Shown: positions 17,846 through 25,983 of the stretch, one piece after another
Position numbering within the stretch: the stretch's first letter is position 1
How the letters are laid out: every line of letters begins with the position of its first letter
Assembly (NCBI GenBank): GCA_009699205.1
Contig: WLOP01000002.1
Location: forward strand, 124,001-188,000
Reading direction: 5' to 3'
Length of the DNA: 64,000 bases
From: Actinomycetota bacterium
GTDB lineage: Bacteria > Actinomycetota > Actinomycetes > Nanopelagicales > Nanopelagicaceae
The notes under the pieces: generated by a model
Told to the model about the DNA's origin: nothing
Databases searched by the model: none
Seen by the model: only the letters and a program-made list of their open reading frames with translations
Translations under genes and position numbers: made by a program

Positions 17846-19732
17846 TTACCCTACTGTGATGGTGACCGTACTGCCACGTTTAACTTTAGTTCCATTGGCA
17901 GGGGAAATATTCTTCACTTTCCCGCCTTTGCCTGTGATCTCAACTACGAAATCCAAGTCCACGAGCATATTCTGCGCATCAGTGAGACTGAGCGAGTAAA
18001 CATTTGGCACAGAAACCCATTCGGAACCTTGCGATATCACGATAGTAATCTTTGAACCTTTATCGGCTGTTGGCGTTGTCGGAGTTTGTGAAATCACCGC
18101 AGTCACAGGAACGATGTCGCTAAATGCATATTCCGAAGCCACATCAAAGCCTGCATCGGTTAATTCGTTGAGCGCTTGCTCTCCACTTAAACCGACGTAG
18201 GAAGTAAGCGCCACCTGCTCGGCAGCTTTGCTCACAACAAGGTTGATAAGAGCATCACGTTCTAACTTTGTTCCAGCTTTAGGTGTAGAGCTAATTACGA
18301 GTCCAGCGACCAGCCCTGCTTTATATTCTTCAACAACGGTTCCCATTGTGAGAGGTTGCGATGTGATGAGGGCAGTTGCCGCTTCTAGGGTTAAACCTTT
18401 GAGGACTGGAACTTCATAACGTTCGGCACCCTTAGAGAGAGTGACTCCGACAACTCCTCCTTCGCCGACTCGGCCACCACCACCGGGCTTCGAGGAAATA
18501 ATCTTGCCCTTAGGGATATCTTCGCTAAAGGTTTCTTCGTTAATCTCGAGAGATAAGCCGAGAGGCTTAAGAGTTTTCTTTGCTTGATTGATGGTCATTC
18601 CAGCAATAGATGGAACAACAACTTTTGCGCCAGGTCCGACAACGAGAAACCATATTCCGGCAGTGAGGGCAACTATGAGCGCAAGTGCGATTTTGCGATT
18701 TCTCTTCACGCGCGCACTCGTGACTTGTTTTTTGCTCTTGGAAGCTTTGCTCTCGGTGGCCATAGGAGACACTGTCTCAGGTTCGGCAGGGTTATTCGAC
18801 TGCGCAACTCGGGGAGATTTGCGAGATTTATCTCGCACAGGTGCTGGCGGAAGATCAAGTTCTAAGCTCATCTGTACTCGTTTTGGGTCCAACAAAAGCG
18901 CCACCCGATGGAGAGATTCCAGGAATGCCCCAGCATCGCGCGGGCGCTCATCTGGATTACCGCTAGTAGCGCTCAGGATTAAAGCATCAAATTCGGGGGA
19001 GACTGCCGGATTGAGGGTTGACGGGGCAGGAACTTTTTCGTTGACATGCTTGTAAGCAATTTCTATGGGTGTTTCGCCTTGGAAAGGCTTTTCTCCGGTA
19101 AGAAGTTCAAAGGCAAGTATCCCCACGGCATAGACATCACTGCGCGCATCCGCAATGCCACGTTGGACTTGCTCCGGAGAGAGATAAGAAACGCTCCCGA
19201 GGATGACGCTTGATTCGGCGGTAAGTGTAGAGCCGATCATTTCACCATGAGCTAAACCAAAATCTGCAATCTTCACTCGACCATTGTGAGAAATTAATAT
19301 ATTTTCAGGTTTCATATCTCGGTGAACAATTCCAATTCTGTGGGCAGCAGCAAGTGCGCTAAGAACTGGAGTTAAATACTTGATGGCCTCGAGTGGAGCA
19401 AGCGCTCCCTTTTCGAAAATATAATCTCGCAAGGTATGACCCTCAACATATTCCATGACCAAGAAAACGGCGGGGACTCCACTTTGATTCCATCCTTGAT
19501 CTTGAACAGAAACTATATTGGGATGGGAGAGCGCGGCCGAGGCTTTGGCTTCTCGGATGAAACGAGATACGAAGGCTTCATCATTTGCTAAGTGAGGGTG
19601 CATGATCTTCACGGCAACTTTGCGATCGAGGCGAGTATCAAACCCCTCATAAATCGTGGCCATTCCGCCTGTAGCTATTTGCTTAATTAATTCATAGCGT
19701 CCATCGATGATTTCACCAGAAAGATCGGACAC
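17846..19732 (-). CDS. pknL: Serine/threonine protein kinase with PASTA repeats (PknL type)
   Basis: 628 aa. Kinase domain about 10-270: glycine loop IATGGMATIYEG, lysine in VAVKIM, catalytic HRDMKPEN, DFG as ADFGLA, activation loop and SPEQ. A Ser/Ala-rich linker leads to one membrane segment (KIALALIVALTAGIWFLVVG), then four PASTA repeats outside the cell, which bind muropeptides or lipid II in relatives. Position between a class II DAHP synthase and a GGPP synthase matches mycobacterial pknL. Likely role: sensing wall state and phosphorylating division or metabolic proteins. The GTG start is supported by TATGAT-N6-GTG. Confidence 0.9.
   Translation of the reverse strand: MSDLSGEIIDGRYELIKQIATGGMATIYEGFDTRLDRKVAVKIMHPHLANDEAFVSRFIREAKASAALSHPNIVSVQDQGWNQSGVPAVFLVMEYVEGHTLRDYIFEKGALAPLEAIKYLTPVLSALAAAHRIGIVHRDMKPENILISHNGRVKIADFGLAHGEMIGSTLTAESSVILGSVSYLSPEQVQRGIADARSDVYAVGILAFELLTGEKPFQGETPIEIAYKHVNEKVPAPSTLNPAVSPEFDALILSATSGNPDERPRDAGAFLESLHRVALLLDPKRVQMSLELDLPPAPVRDKSRKSPRVAQSNNPAEPETVSPMATESKASKSKKQVTSARVKRNRKIALALIVALTAGIWFLVVGPGAKVVVPSIAGMTINQAKKTLKPLGLSLEINEETFSEDIPKGKIISSKPGGGGRVGEGGVVGVTLSKGAERYEVPVLKGLTLEAATALITSQPLTMGTVVEEYKAGLVAGLVISSTPKAGTKLERDALINLVVSKAAEQVALTSYVGLSGEQALNELTDAGFDVASEYAFSDIVPVTAVISQTPTTPTADKGSKITIVISQGSEWVSVPNVYSLSLTDAQNMLVDLDFVVEITGKGGKVKNISPANGTKVKRGSTVTITVG
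17848..17853 (-). promoter_or_regulatory. -10 hexamer of nfo
   Basis: TAGGGT is followed by 6 nt and the ATG at 17841. It overlaps the last codons of pknL, so nfo can be transcribed independently without a leader. Confidence 0.5.
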
Positions 19733-19738
19733 ACCAAA

Positions 19739-19744
19739 ATCATA
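19739..19744 (-). promoter_or_regulatory. -10 hexamer of pknL
   Basis: TATGAT plus 6 nt precede the GTG at 19732, in the 48-bp gap after the P-loop kinase gene. It supports an independent leaderless transcript and the choice of GTG. Confidence 0.6.
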
Positions 19745-19780
19745 GGCAATAGCGCTGGTATTAGCCGTGAAGGCGCGCAG

Positions 19781-20335
19781 TTATCCGATTGTGGAAAGGA
19801 CGAACAATGCATTTTCGCGCGTTCGGTCGCGGATGAATAGTTCTTCTTCATCCCTCTGCCAATGCACCATTTTTTCCGAGATTCCAGAACCATCACGTTC
19901 TAGAACACGTTGTAGGCCAAGAGCAGGGTCGATATCAAGCCATATTGTCGCTAGAGCGAATTCGCGAACGACGGCTTGGGAGCTACCCACCCCTTCAAGA
20001 ATAAGAAGGTCGCATGGAGAGATTTCGCGTTCAGAATCAAATGAAGAAGTGGCCCAGTTATAGACGGGCAGCAAAAAACTCTCTTCGCGCGCAAGGCTTT
20101 CGAAGATACGTGACAGGGTCTCGGTGAGGTGAACTCCCAAGGCGTTCGACCACCCATCATAGATTTCATCGAGATGAATTACCGTGATGAGGCGATTGCT
20201 GCTTAAACCCAAGAAAAGTTCGTGTGCCAAAGTAGTCTTCCCTGCGCCAGCTCGCCCATCAATTGCAATGACGCGAGTGGAGCCATGAGGCGGTGATTGG
20301 GTGAGGAGATCTTCTAATGCAGAAACGAGATTCAT
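19781..20335 (-). CDS. P-loop kinase of the uridine-kinase-like group, second gene of a TPP-controlled operon
   Basis: 184 aa. Walker A is AIDGRAGAGKTTLAHEL, followed by an acidic HLDEIYDGW motif, a Walker B-like LLILEGVG and a lid region RDRTRENALF. The fold matches small nucleoside/uridine-kinase-like phosphotransferases, but no specific substrate signature is visible. The start (ATGA overlap with the transporter stop) makes it the second gene under the TPP riboswitch. Since PnuC-type transporters need a kinase to trap their substrate, thiamine or a thiamine precursor is the best guess. That function is inference; a general nucleoside kinase remains possible. Confidence 0.75.
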   Translation of the reverse strand: MNLVSALEDLLTQSPPHGSTRVIAIDGRAGAGKTTLAHELFLGLSSNRLITVIHLDEIYDGWSNALGVHLTETLSRIFESLAREESFLLPVYNWATSSFDSEREISPCDLLILEGVGSSQAVVREFALATIWLDIDPALGLQRVLERDGSGISEKMVHWQRDEEELFIRDRTRENALFVLSTIG

Positions 20336-20907
20336 GCCCGTGAGACTTTCATGAGCCAACGTCGCCAACCGATAATCGCCATAAGAGTGAATGCAATGTA
20401 GAGGGCTCCGGTAAACCAATAACCTAGGTAGAAATACTCAATTGTTGCAACTGCATCGACAACGAACCACATCGGCCAATTCTCATATTTCTCATAAACC
20501 ATGAGGATTTGCGCCAAGAAACTCCCGAGAAAGATAAAGGAGTCAGACCAAGTGGCAGTAGCGCCAATTTTATGCAGAGCCGGTGCCAAGAGAATCCAGG
20601 AAATCAGTAATGCAACAGTGGAGTATGCGATGGCCCTGCGAGAAAGTTTTCCAGGGATCGCGCCTGTCGGAGCCCATCCAAACCACCCCCAGACTGCTGC
20701 TGCGATAAAGATTAATTGAAGTGCGGCGCTGGCAATGAGATCTACTTGATAAAAAAAGATTCCGTACAACGCGCTGCTAATTATCCACCAAGGCCATGTG
20801 ATGCGTTTTGCAGTAATTCCGTAACCAACTCCTATAAATGAAGTGAGAGCGGCACAGAATTCAAGAAATGAAAGTTGGTATCCCCAAATTGTCGCAAGAG
20901 TGAACAT
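20332..20907 (-). CDS. pnuT: PnuC-family vitamin transporter, probably thiamine (PnuT)
   Basis: 191 aa, largely hydrophobic with about seven membrane segments. It has the PnuC features WPWWIISSALYGIFF, FIFLGSFLAQILMVYEKYENWPMW and the following VVDAVATIEYF. PnuC proteins are facilitators whose substrate is trapped by phosphorylation; members are specific for nicotinamide riboside, riboflavin or thiamine. The TPP riboswitch directly upstream points to thiamine. ATG start with GGAAGGA 6 nt upstream. The downstream kinase overlaps by ATGA. Confidence 0.85.
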   Translation of the reverse strand: MFTLATIWGYQLSFLEFCAALTSFIGVGYGITAKRITWPWWIISSALYGIFFYQVDLIASAALQLIFIAAAVWGWFGWAPTGAIPGKLSRRAIAYSTVALLISWILLAPALHKIGATATWSDSFIFLGSFLAQILMVYEKYENWPMWFVVDAVATIEYFYLGYWFTGALYIAFTLMAIIGWRRWLMKVSRA

Positions 20908-20910
20908 TTA

Positions 20911-20993
20911 CAGTCCTTCCAATCCCGCATTACCGGAGATGGTCAAACGGTCGGTCTGAATTTCAGACCCTCTCAGCCGTGTCGGCTCCCGTA
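20911..20993 (-). ncRNA. TPP (thi-box) riboswitch aptamer
   Basis: Read on the minus strand, GGGAGCC...GGCTGAGAG starts the aptamer. It is followed by a perfect variable hairpin (GGTCTGAAATTCAGACC) and the second conserved block GACCGTTTGACC...CCGGTAATGCGGG. These are the TPP-binding thi-box elements in order. The 3' arm leads into GGAAGG, which is the ribosome binding site of the transporter 6 nt before its ATG. Control is therefore probably translational: bound TPP hides the site. No intrinsic terminator lies between aptamer and gene. Confidence 0.9.
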
Positions 20994-20999
20994 TTTGTT

Positions 21000-21005
21000 A
21001 CTCTA
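21000..21005 (-). promoter_or_regulatory. Candidate -10 for the TPP riboswitch transcript
   Basis: TAGAGT on the minus strand would start transcription about 7 nt later, at the 5' edge of the aptamer, as expected for a riboswitch leader. Confidence 0.5.
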
Positions 21006-21018
21006 GCAAGAAATCCGA

Positions 21019-21024
21019 GACAAT
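21019..21024 (+). promoter_or_regulatory. Weak -10-like hexamer of crtYc
   Basis: GACAAT lies 6 nt before the ATG at 21031, with TTGTTA at 20995-21000 (18-nt spacing) as a possible -35. It favours the second of two neighbouring ATG codons as start. Confidence 0.35.
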
Positions 21025-21030
21025 ATGCGC

Positions 21031-21363
21031 ATGAGCAAGTTCGGTTACGTTGCGATGCTGGCATTCACCGTTATCGGATCTTTCTGGCTAGAAATTTTCT
21101 TAAAAGTTAGAGTACTTAGGAGAGCAAAGCGGGCGCTGTTGAGTATTGCTCCGGCGGCGCTAATTTTCTTAGTTTGGGATGCCTATGCGATTAGGCAGGG
21201 GCATTGGCGATTTGATGGTAAACAAATTCTCGGTATCTACGGTCCTGGCAATATTCCACTTGAGGAATATCTCTTCTTTATCATCGTTCCACTTGCGGCG
21301 ATTATGACAATTGAAGCTGTCCGAAAGGTCAAAAAGCATTGGACGATGGGGGATGAAAGATGA
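21031..21363 (+). CDS. crtYc: Lycopene cyclase subunit CrtYc
   Basis: 110 aa with three hydrophobic segments. The motif NIPLEEYLFFIIVPLA matches the lycopene-cyclase domain of the heterodimeric CrtYc/CrtYd (fungal CarRA-like) type. The two subunits together close beta-ionone rings on lycopene in the membrane. The ATG at 21025, two codons upstream, is an alternative start. The gene is divergent from the TPP-controlled operon and overlaps crtYd by ATGA. Confidence 0.87.
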   Translation: MSKFGYVAMLAFTVIGSFWLEIFLKVRVLRRAKRALLSIAPAALIFLVWDAYAIRQGHWRFDGKQILGIYGPGNIPLEEYLFFIIVPLAAIMTIEAVRKVKKHWTMGDER

Positions 21364-21650
21364 TGTATACCTTCATCTCACTCTTTGCAGTGCTTATGGC
21401 GACTATTTGTGATCTATATATTCTCAAAGTTGGCTTACTTAAGCGCCGTGGATTTTGGACTTCCTACGCAATAATCCTTCCCTTTCAACTACTCACTAAT
21501 TGGTGGCTCACTTCGCGAGAAATTGTGATGTATAGCCCAGATGCGATTCTTGGTCTGCGCATTGCATCGGCACCCGTTGAAGATCTTCTCTTTGGGTTTG
21601 CCCTAATTCTTAGCGTGCTATCGATGTGGATTTATCACGGCAGACGTTAA
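21360..21650 (+). CDS. crtYd: Lycopene cyclase subunit CrtYd
   Basis: 96 aa, three hydrophobic segments. The motif SAPVEDLLFGFALILS corresponds to the PxE-DxxF signature of the second half of heterodimeric lycopene cyclases. It is translationally coupled to crtYc. Whether one or both ends of lycopene are cyclised cannot be read from sequence; monocyclic gamma-carotene would leave the free end needed by the CruF-like enzyme at 29 kb. It is convergent with crtB, sharing stop-codon bases. Confidence 0.87.
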   Translation: MMYTFISLFAVLMATICDLYILKVGLLKRRGFWTSYAIILPFQLLTNWWLTSREIVMYSPDAILGLRIASAPVEDLLFGFALILSVLSMWIYHGRR

Positions 21651-22516
21651 CGAGCTGCAACCGCTCGAATATAAGCCGGAAGAGCAACTTTGATTCTTCT
21701 CCACTGAGAGGTCTTGGCCCTGTTATTAAAAATATCGTAACCAATTTTCTCTACTTCTTCGACAATTCCACAATAAAGTTCACTGGCCGCTTCAATACAT
21801 GGACGACTCTCGGGAGCCAATAAAGAAATGCCAGGAGTTGCTTCTTTTTGTAATTCCCGAACTCGAGCAATTTGCTCTTTAAGTGCGCTAATAATTTGTG
21901 GTGTGAGAATTTTACGTTCGAGCATCGCTTTATCTACGCCATGAGCCTGCAACTCTTGCATAGGTAAATAGATGCGCCCGCGGTCCAGGTCTTCTCCGAT
22001 ATCGCGAATAAAGTTTGCAAGTTGAAAAGCGATACCTAATTTCTTGGCACTTTCTAGCGCCCCATCAGATAAAGGACCAAGCACTGGAACCATCTCTAGG
22101 CCAATAACGGCTGCTGACCCATAGACATATTCCATGAGATCTTCGTAGGTTTCATAACTTTGAACGGTCAGATCCATCTCCATGGAACGCAAGAATGCGG
22201 CAAAGTATTCGTGGGGGATTTTGAAGCGGTTAACTGTGTCGATTAACGCTCGACCCACATGGTCTTCGCTTTTGCCGCTACGCAAACTTTCAAGAATTGA
22301 ATTCCCCCAGTTCCGCAGGTAGTCAGCTTTCTCTTGGGTAGTTAGTTGTGAGCTCAGATCGTCAACAATTTCATCGGCATAACGCGCGAATCCATAGAGT
22401 GCGTGCACATAGGGCCGCTTATTCTTTGGCAGTAGAAGCGTTGCAAGGTAATAAGTTTTTCCGTGTTTACGATTGAGTCTCTTGCACTCTTGATAAGAGG
22501 CTGCTAAATCATTCAT
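21647..22516 (-). CDS. crtB: Phytoene synthase
   Basis: 289 aa. The first aspartate-rich motif is ARYADEIVDDL, the second LANFIRDIGEDLDRGRIYLP; YCYGSA-like YVYGSAAVIG is also present. It condenses two geranylgeranyl diphosphates head to head into phytoene. It begins directly after the crtI stop and ends the crtE-crtI-crtB operon. Squalene synthase relatives are less likely given the operon context. Confidence 0.95.
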   Translation of the reverse strand: MNDLAASYQECKRLNRKHGKTYYLATLLLPKNKRPYVHALYGFARYADEIVDDLSSQLTTQEKADYLRNWGNSILESLRSGKSEDHVGRALIDTVNRFKIPHEYFAAFLRSMEMDLTVQSYETYEDLMEYVYGSAAVIGLEMVPVLGPLSDGALESAKKLGIAFQLANFIRDIGEDLDRGRIYLPMQELQAHGVDKAMLERKILTPQIISALKEQIARVRELQKEATPGISLLAPESRPCIEAASELYCGIVEEVEKIGYDIFNNRAKTSQWRRIKVALPAYIRAVAAR

Positions 22517-24001
22517 CTATTTAACCGGGCCAACGATTCGTTCTGCGGCCAAGCGTCCAGAAATTAGGACCATGGGCACACCAACTCCGGGTTGAGTTCC
22601 AGAGCCGGTAAAAACTACATTTTCGAAACCCCTTGCAAGATTGCGCGGTCTGAAAGGCCCGGTTTGAAAGAAGGTATGCGCACTGGCAAATGGAGCGCCA
22701 CGTTCCATGCCTTGTGCTTGCCAATCCAGGGGAGTAGTCATCGATTCCACTTCAATTGAGTCACCGAAGTATGTGTAACCACGCTCTTCAAGAGTCTTAA
22801 TCATCTTGTCGCGATATGGGCCTGCTTGTGTCCGCCAATCGATATCGGCATCAAGGTTTGGAGTGGGGAATAGCACGTAGTAAGAGCTCTTTCCAGGCGG
22901 CGCTAATTCTGGGTCGTCAAGCGATGGAACTGTGACGAGAACGCTCGGATCAGACATGAGGACTTTTTGATTTATTAACTCATCGAAAACGCCATTCCAG
23001 GATTCACCAAAATGAATATTGTGATGGGCTAAATGTGAGTAACTCTTATTTGATCCAATCAACATCGTTACGCATGAGGGTGAATATTTAAGTCGTTTAA
23101 CTGAAAGCGGAGTTTTGCCAAGCAAATCTCTCCAGGCGACAGGCAAATCAGGGTTGAGTACCAAAACGTCGCATTCGATTCGCTCTCCCTGATCGGTGAT
23201 AGCTGCGCGTGCCCGACCATTGTTATATTCAATTTTGGCGACGTTGGTGTTATATCGAATATCCACGCCATGTTTTTGTGCAGCAGCGGCTAGCGCCCTT
23301 GGGACTGCATGCATCCCGCCCTTAGGAAAGAAAACTCCGTTTACTGAATCCATATATGCAATGACTGCATATATTGCCAACGCTTGTTGCGGACTGACCC
23401 CTGCATACATTGCTTGGAATGAGTAGACCTTCTGAAGCCTAGGGTCTTTTAAGTATTGGTTGACTTTAGGCGCAAGCTTTCTGAATCCGCCAAGGGCGGC
23501 AAGTCGAGCGAGGTTTGGAGTTAACAAATTCAATGGCGAGTCAATGTTGCGATCTATAAAATCATTCATTTCGTATTTATAGAGTTTGGTGACGAAATCT
23601 ACGTAGCGGCGGTAACCCGCTGCATCTTGCGCATTAACGTTTCGCGCAATCTCAGCTTCCATCTCATCGGTATTGGCATGAACATCTAACTGAGAACCGT
23701 CAGCATAAAATGCTCGGTATAAAGGTGAAACTGCTTTGAGTTCCAGCCAGTCTTCCAATTTCTCACCGACACAATTAAATGCATCATCGATAAGGCTCGG
23801 CATGGTCAGAACTGTGGGCCCCGTATCAAATGAGTAACCCTCTTTTTGTAACAGTCCGTTTCGCCCACCTGGAACTGCTTCGCGTTCTAGGATCGTAACT
23901 TTGCGACCCGCACCTGCTAAGCGCAGTGCGGTGCTTAATCCTGCTAGCCCTGCGCCAACAATGAGAACATGATCGGTCGGACCTTTTACTCTTGCCGGCA
24001 T
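22517..24001 (-). CDS. crtI: Phytoene desaturase
   Basis: 494 aa. N-terminal FAD-binding motif VLIVGAGLAGLSTALRLAGAGRKVTILE, with EREAVPGGRNG. C-terminal carotenoid-desaturase signature NVVFTGSGTQPGVGVPMVLISGRLAAERI. CrtI introduces four double bonds to give lycopene from phytoene. The start shares a base with the crtE stop and the gene abuts crtB, so the three are coupled. The second desaturase-like gene at 26.5 kb is a paralogue. Confidence 0.94.
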   Translation of the reverse strand: MPARVKGPTDHVLIVGAGLAGLSTALRLAGAGRKVTILEREAVPGGRNGLLQKEGYSFDTGPTVLTMPSLIDDAFNCVGEKLEDWLELKAVSPLYRAFYADGSQLDVHANTDEMEAEIARNVNAQDAAGYRRYVDFVTKLYKYEMNDFIDRNIDSPLNLLTPNLARLAALGGFRKLAPKVNQYLKDPRLQKVYSFQAMYAGVSPQQALAIYAVIAYMDSVNGVFFPKGGMHAVPRALAAAAQKHGVDIRYNTNVAKIEYNNGRARAAITDQGERIECDVLVLNPDLPVAWRDLLGKTPLSVKRLKYSPSCVTMLIGSNKSYSHLAHHNIHFGESWNGVFDELINQKVLMSDPSVLVTVPSLDDPELAPPGKSSYYVLFPTPNLDADIDWRTQAGPYRDKMIKTLEERGYTYFGDSIEVESMTTPLDWQAQGMERGAPFASAHTFFQTGPFRPRNLARGFENVVFTGSGTQPGVGVPMVLISGRLAAERIVGPVK

Positions 24002-25086
24002 TAAACGCTCCTACGTATCGCAATCGCGGCAAGCTCATTGAGAAGAGCATGCGCTGAGGGCTCAATTTCATCACGGTTGAGCGCATCTAGCGCGGTGAGA
24101 GTTAGTTTTTCAATCAGTTCTTCCATATGTTCGCGTGCACCAGTTTCGGTGATGATTGTTTGAAGAATTTCGACGCCCTCATTTGTTAAATCTGGGTCAC
24201 CAAAGTACTTGGCGAGCGCGCTTTCTTGAGCTTGGCTCGCGCGGTCGTGAGTCATGGCCATGAGGACAGTGCGCTTTCCTTCGCGCAGGTCATCACCGGC
24301 TGGCTTTCCAGTTGTCGAGGGATCGCCAAAAACACCGAGTAAGTCATCGCGCAGTTGAAATGCTTCTCCAAGTGGTAATCCAAATTCTGAGTAGATATCC
24401 ATGAAGGCCGTGAGCTTCTGCGGGCTCTCAATTGCAAGGCTTGCTCCAAAGTGAAGCGGACGTTCGATTGTATATTTACCAGATTTATATCGTGCAATTT
24501 TTAATGAGCGAGCAACGCTTGACGAACCAAGTGCTTGTTCATGAATGTCCAAAAATTGACCGGCCATTAATTCAATGCGCATCTCGTCATGTATCGCTAA
24601 CGAACGCAACAATGCTTGAGATGAAATCCCGCTGGTGTGAAACATCTGGTCCGACCACACAAGAGCTAAGTCGCCTAACAAAATTGCGGCTGAAGATCCA
24701 TATGAGGTGGGCGAGCCGGTGAGATCTTCATCGTTGTGCATCGCTTCAAAGTGGCGATGAATAGAAGGTTTGTTCCGTCGCGTATCTGATCCATCCATCA
24801 AATCATCATGAATAAGAGCACAAGCCTGAAGGAGTTCTAAACTAGATACGGCTTTAATTACCGCTTCACTCTCGACTCCGCCAGCGGCGAGGTATCCGCA
24901 ATAGGCAAAGAGAGGTCGCAATCGTTTTCCGCCATCGAGAAGAAAAGAGTTCATCGCTTCAGCTACCGGAACGAGCTCGCTGCCAATTTCGCCTAGGTAG
25001 TGAGTTTGCAGTGCCAGATAATCGGTGAGGTCGCGTTGTACGCGAATTCGGATATCGGCTAAGGCGCGCTGCGGTGGGTGGGTCAC
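24001..25086 (-). CDS. crtE: Geranylgeranyl diphosphate synthase (polyprenyl synthetase)
   Basis: 361 aa. First aspartate-rich motif LIHDDLMDGSDTRR, second LRDDLLGVFGD, plus GKRLRPLFAYCG. It makes the C20 precursor used by CrtB. The neighbouring metF and pknL mirror the M. tuberculosis idsA2 region, so idsA is an equally valid name. GTG start supported by TACCGT-N6-GTG. First gene of the crtE-crtI-crtB operon. Confidence 0.93.
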   Translation of the reverse strand: MTHPPQRALADIRIRVQRDLTDYLALQTHYLGEIGSELVPVAEAMNSFLLDGGKRLRPLFAYCGYLAAGGVESEAVIKAVSSLELLQACALIHDDLMDGSDTRRNKPSIHRHFEAMHNDEDLTGSPTSYGSSAAILLGDLALVWSDQMFHTSGISSQALLRSLAIHDEMRIELMAGQFLDIHEQALGSSSVARSLKIARYKSGKYTIERPLHFGASLAIESPQKLTAFMDIYSEFGLPLGEAFQLRDDLLGVFGDPSTTGKPAGDDLREGKRTVLMAMTHDRASQAQESALAKYFGDPDLTNEGVEILQTIITETGAREHMEELIEKLTLTALDALNRDEIEPSAHALLNELAAIAIRRSV

Positions 25087-25092
25087 GTGATA

Positions 25093-25098
25093 ACGGTA
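25093..25098 (-). promoter_or_regulatory. -10 hexamer of crtE-crtI-crtB
   Basis: TACCGT plus 6 nt precede the GTG at 25086. It implies a leaderless operon transcript divergent from metF. Confidence 0.5.
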
Positions 25099-25134
25099 CC
25101 CTCACTCTCCTAGGTGAGCGAAAGGAAGGGCAAG

Positions 25135-25983
25135 ATGAGATCTACATTCTCCTTTGAGTTCTTCCCTCCCAAGGATGCACAGGGCGAAGCTCGCTTATGG
25201 CAGGCGATGGAGGGCCTAACCTCCACGGCCCCTGACTACATCTCAGTTACCTATGGCGCCGGTGGTTCTTCCAGAGACCGAACCATCGCTATTACCTCTG
25301 AAATAACTTCTCGAACCAAAATTCCGACCGTTGCACACCTCACATGCGTAGGGTCTAGTAAAGGTGAAATCCTCGATGTTCTTAATAGATATCGAGATGC
25401 AGGTATCAAATCAATTCTCGCCCTGCGTGGAGATCCACAAGGCGGGCCAAGTGCGCCATGGGTTTCGACGCCTGATGGCTTCACTCATGCCGACGAACTT
25501 GTGAGCTTGGCAGCTGAGTTTGGAGATTTCACAATTGGTGTTGCGGCATTTCCGGATGGACATCCTGCATCGGGAGGTAATTTCGACAAAGATATTTCGA
25601 CTCTTCTCAGAAAAGAAGATCGAGGTGCGAGCTTTGCGATTACCCAATTCTTCTTTGGAGTTGAAAAATGGAGTTCGATGGTAAATCGACTTGCGGAAGC
25701 GGGTTCATCCCTTCCTATCATTCCTGGAATTCTACCGATTACAAATTTCAAACAACTTGTCCGGATGTCAGATTTGAATGGGACGCCAATACCGGCAGAG
25801 ATTTTGCAAATATTTGCTCCACTTGAAAACGATCCTGATGGCGTACGTAAAGCAGGAATCGAGATTGCGACAAAGTCCTGCCAAGAGCTTTTAGCAGCAG
25901 GAGCGCCGGGATTACATTTTTATACTATGAACTCATCTACTGCGACACGCGAAATTTACACCAACTTAGGTATCACCCGATGA
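25135..25983 (+). CDS. metF: 5,10-methylenetetrahydrofolate reductase
   Basis: About 282 aa, TIM-barrel MTHFR. N-terminal TFSFEFFPPKD is the family hallmark; VTYGAGGSSRDRT, VAHLTC, LALRGDP, GVAAFPDGHP and ITQFFF follow in order. It reduces methylene-THF to methyl-THF for methionine synthesis. The ATG at 25135 has AAGGAAGG at good distance; a GTG at 25114 in frame lacks it and is disfavoured. It overlaps the next gene by ATGA. Confidence 0.95.
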   Translation: MRSTFSFEFFPPKDAQGEARLWQAMEGLTSTAPDYISVTYGAGGSSRDRTIAITSEITSRTKIPTVAHLTCVGSSKGEILDVLNRYRDAGIKSILALRGDPQGGPSAPWVSTPDGFTHADELVSLAAEFGDFTIGVAAFPDGHPASGGNFDKDISTLLRKEDRGASFAITQFFFGVEKWSSMVNRLAEAGSSLPIIPGILPITNFKQLVRMSDLNGTPIPAEILQIFAPLENDPDGVRKAGIEIATKSCQELLAAGAPGLHFYTMNSSTATREIYTNLGITR

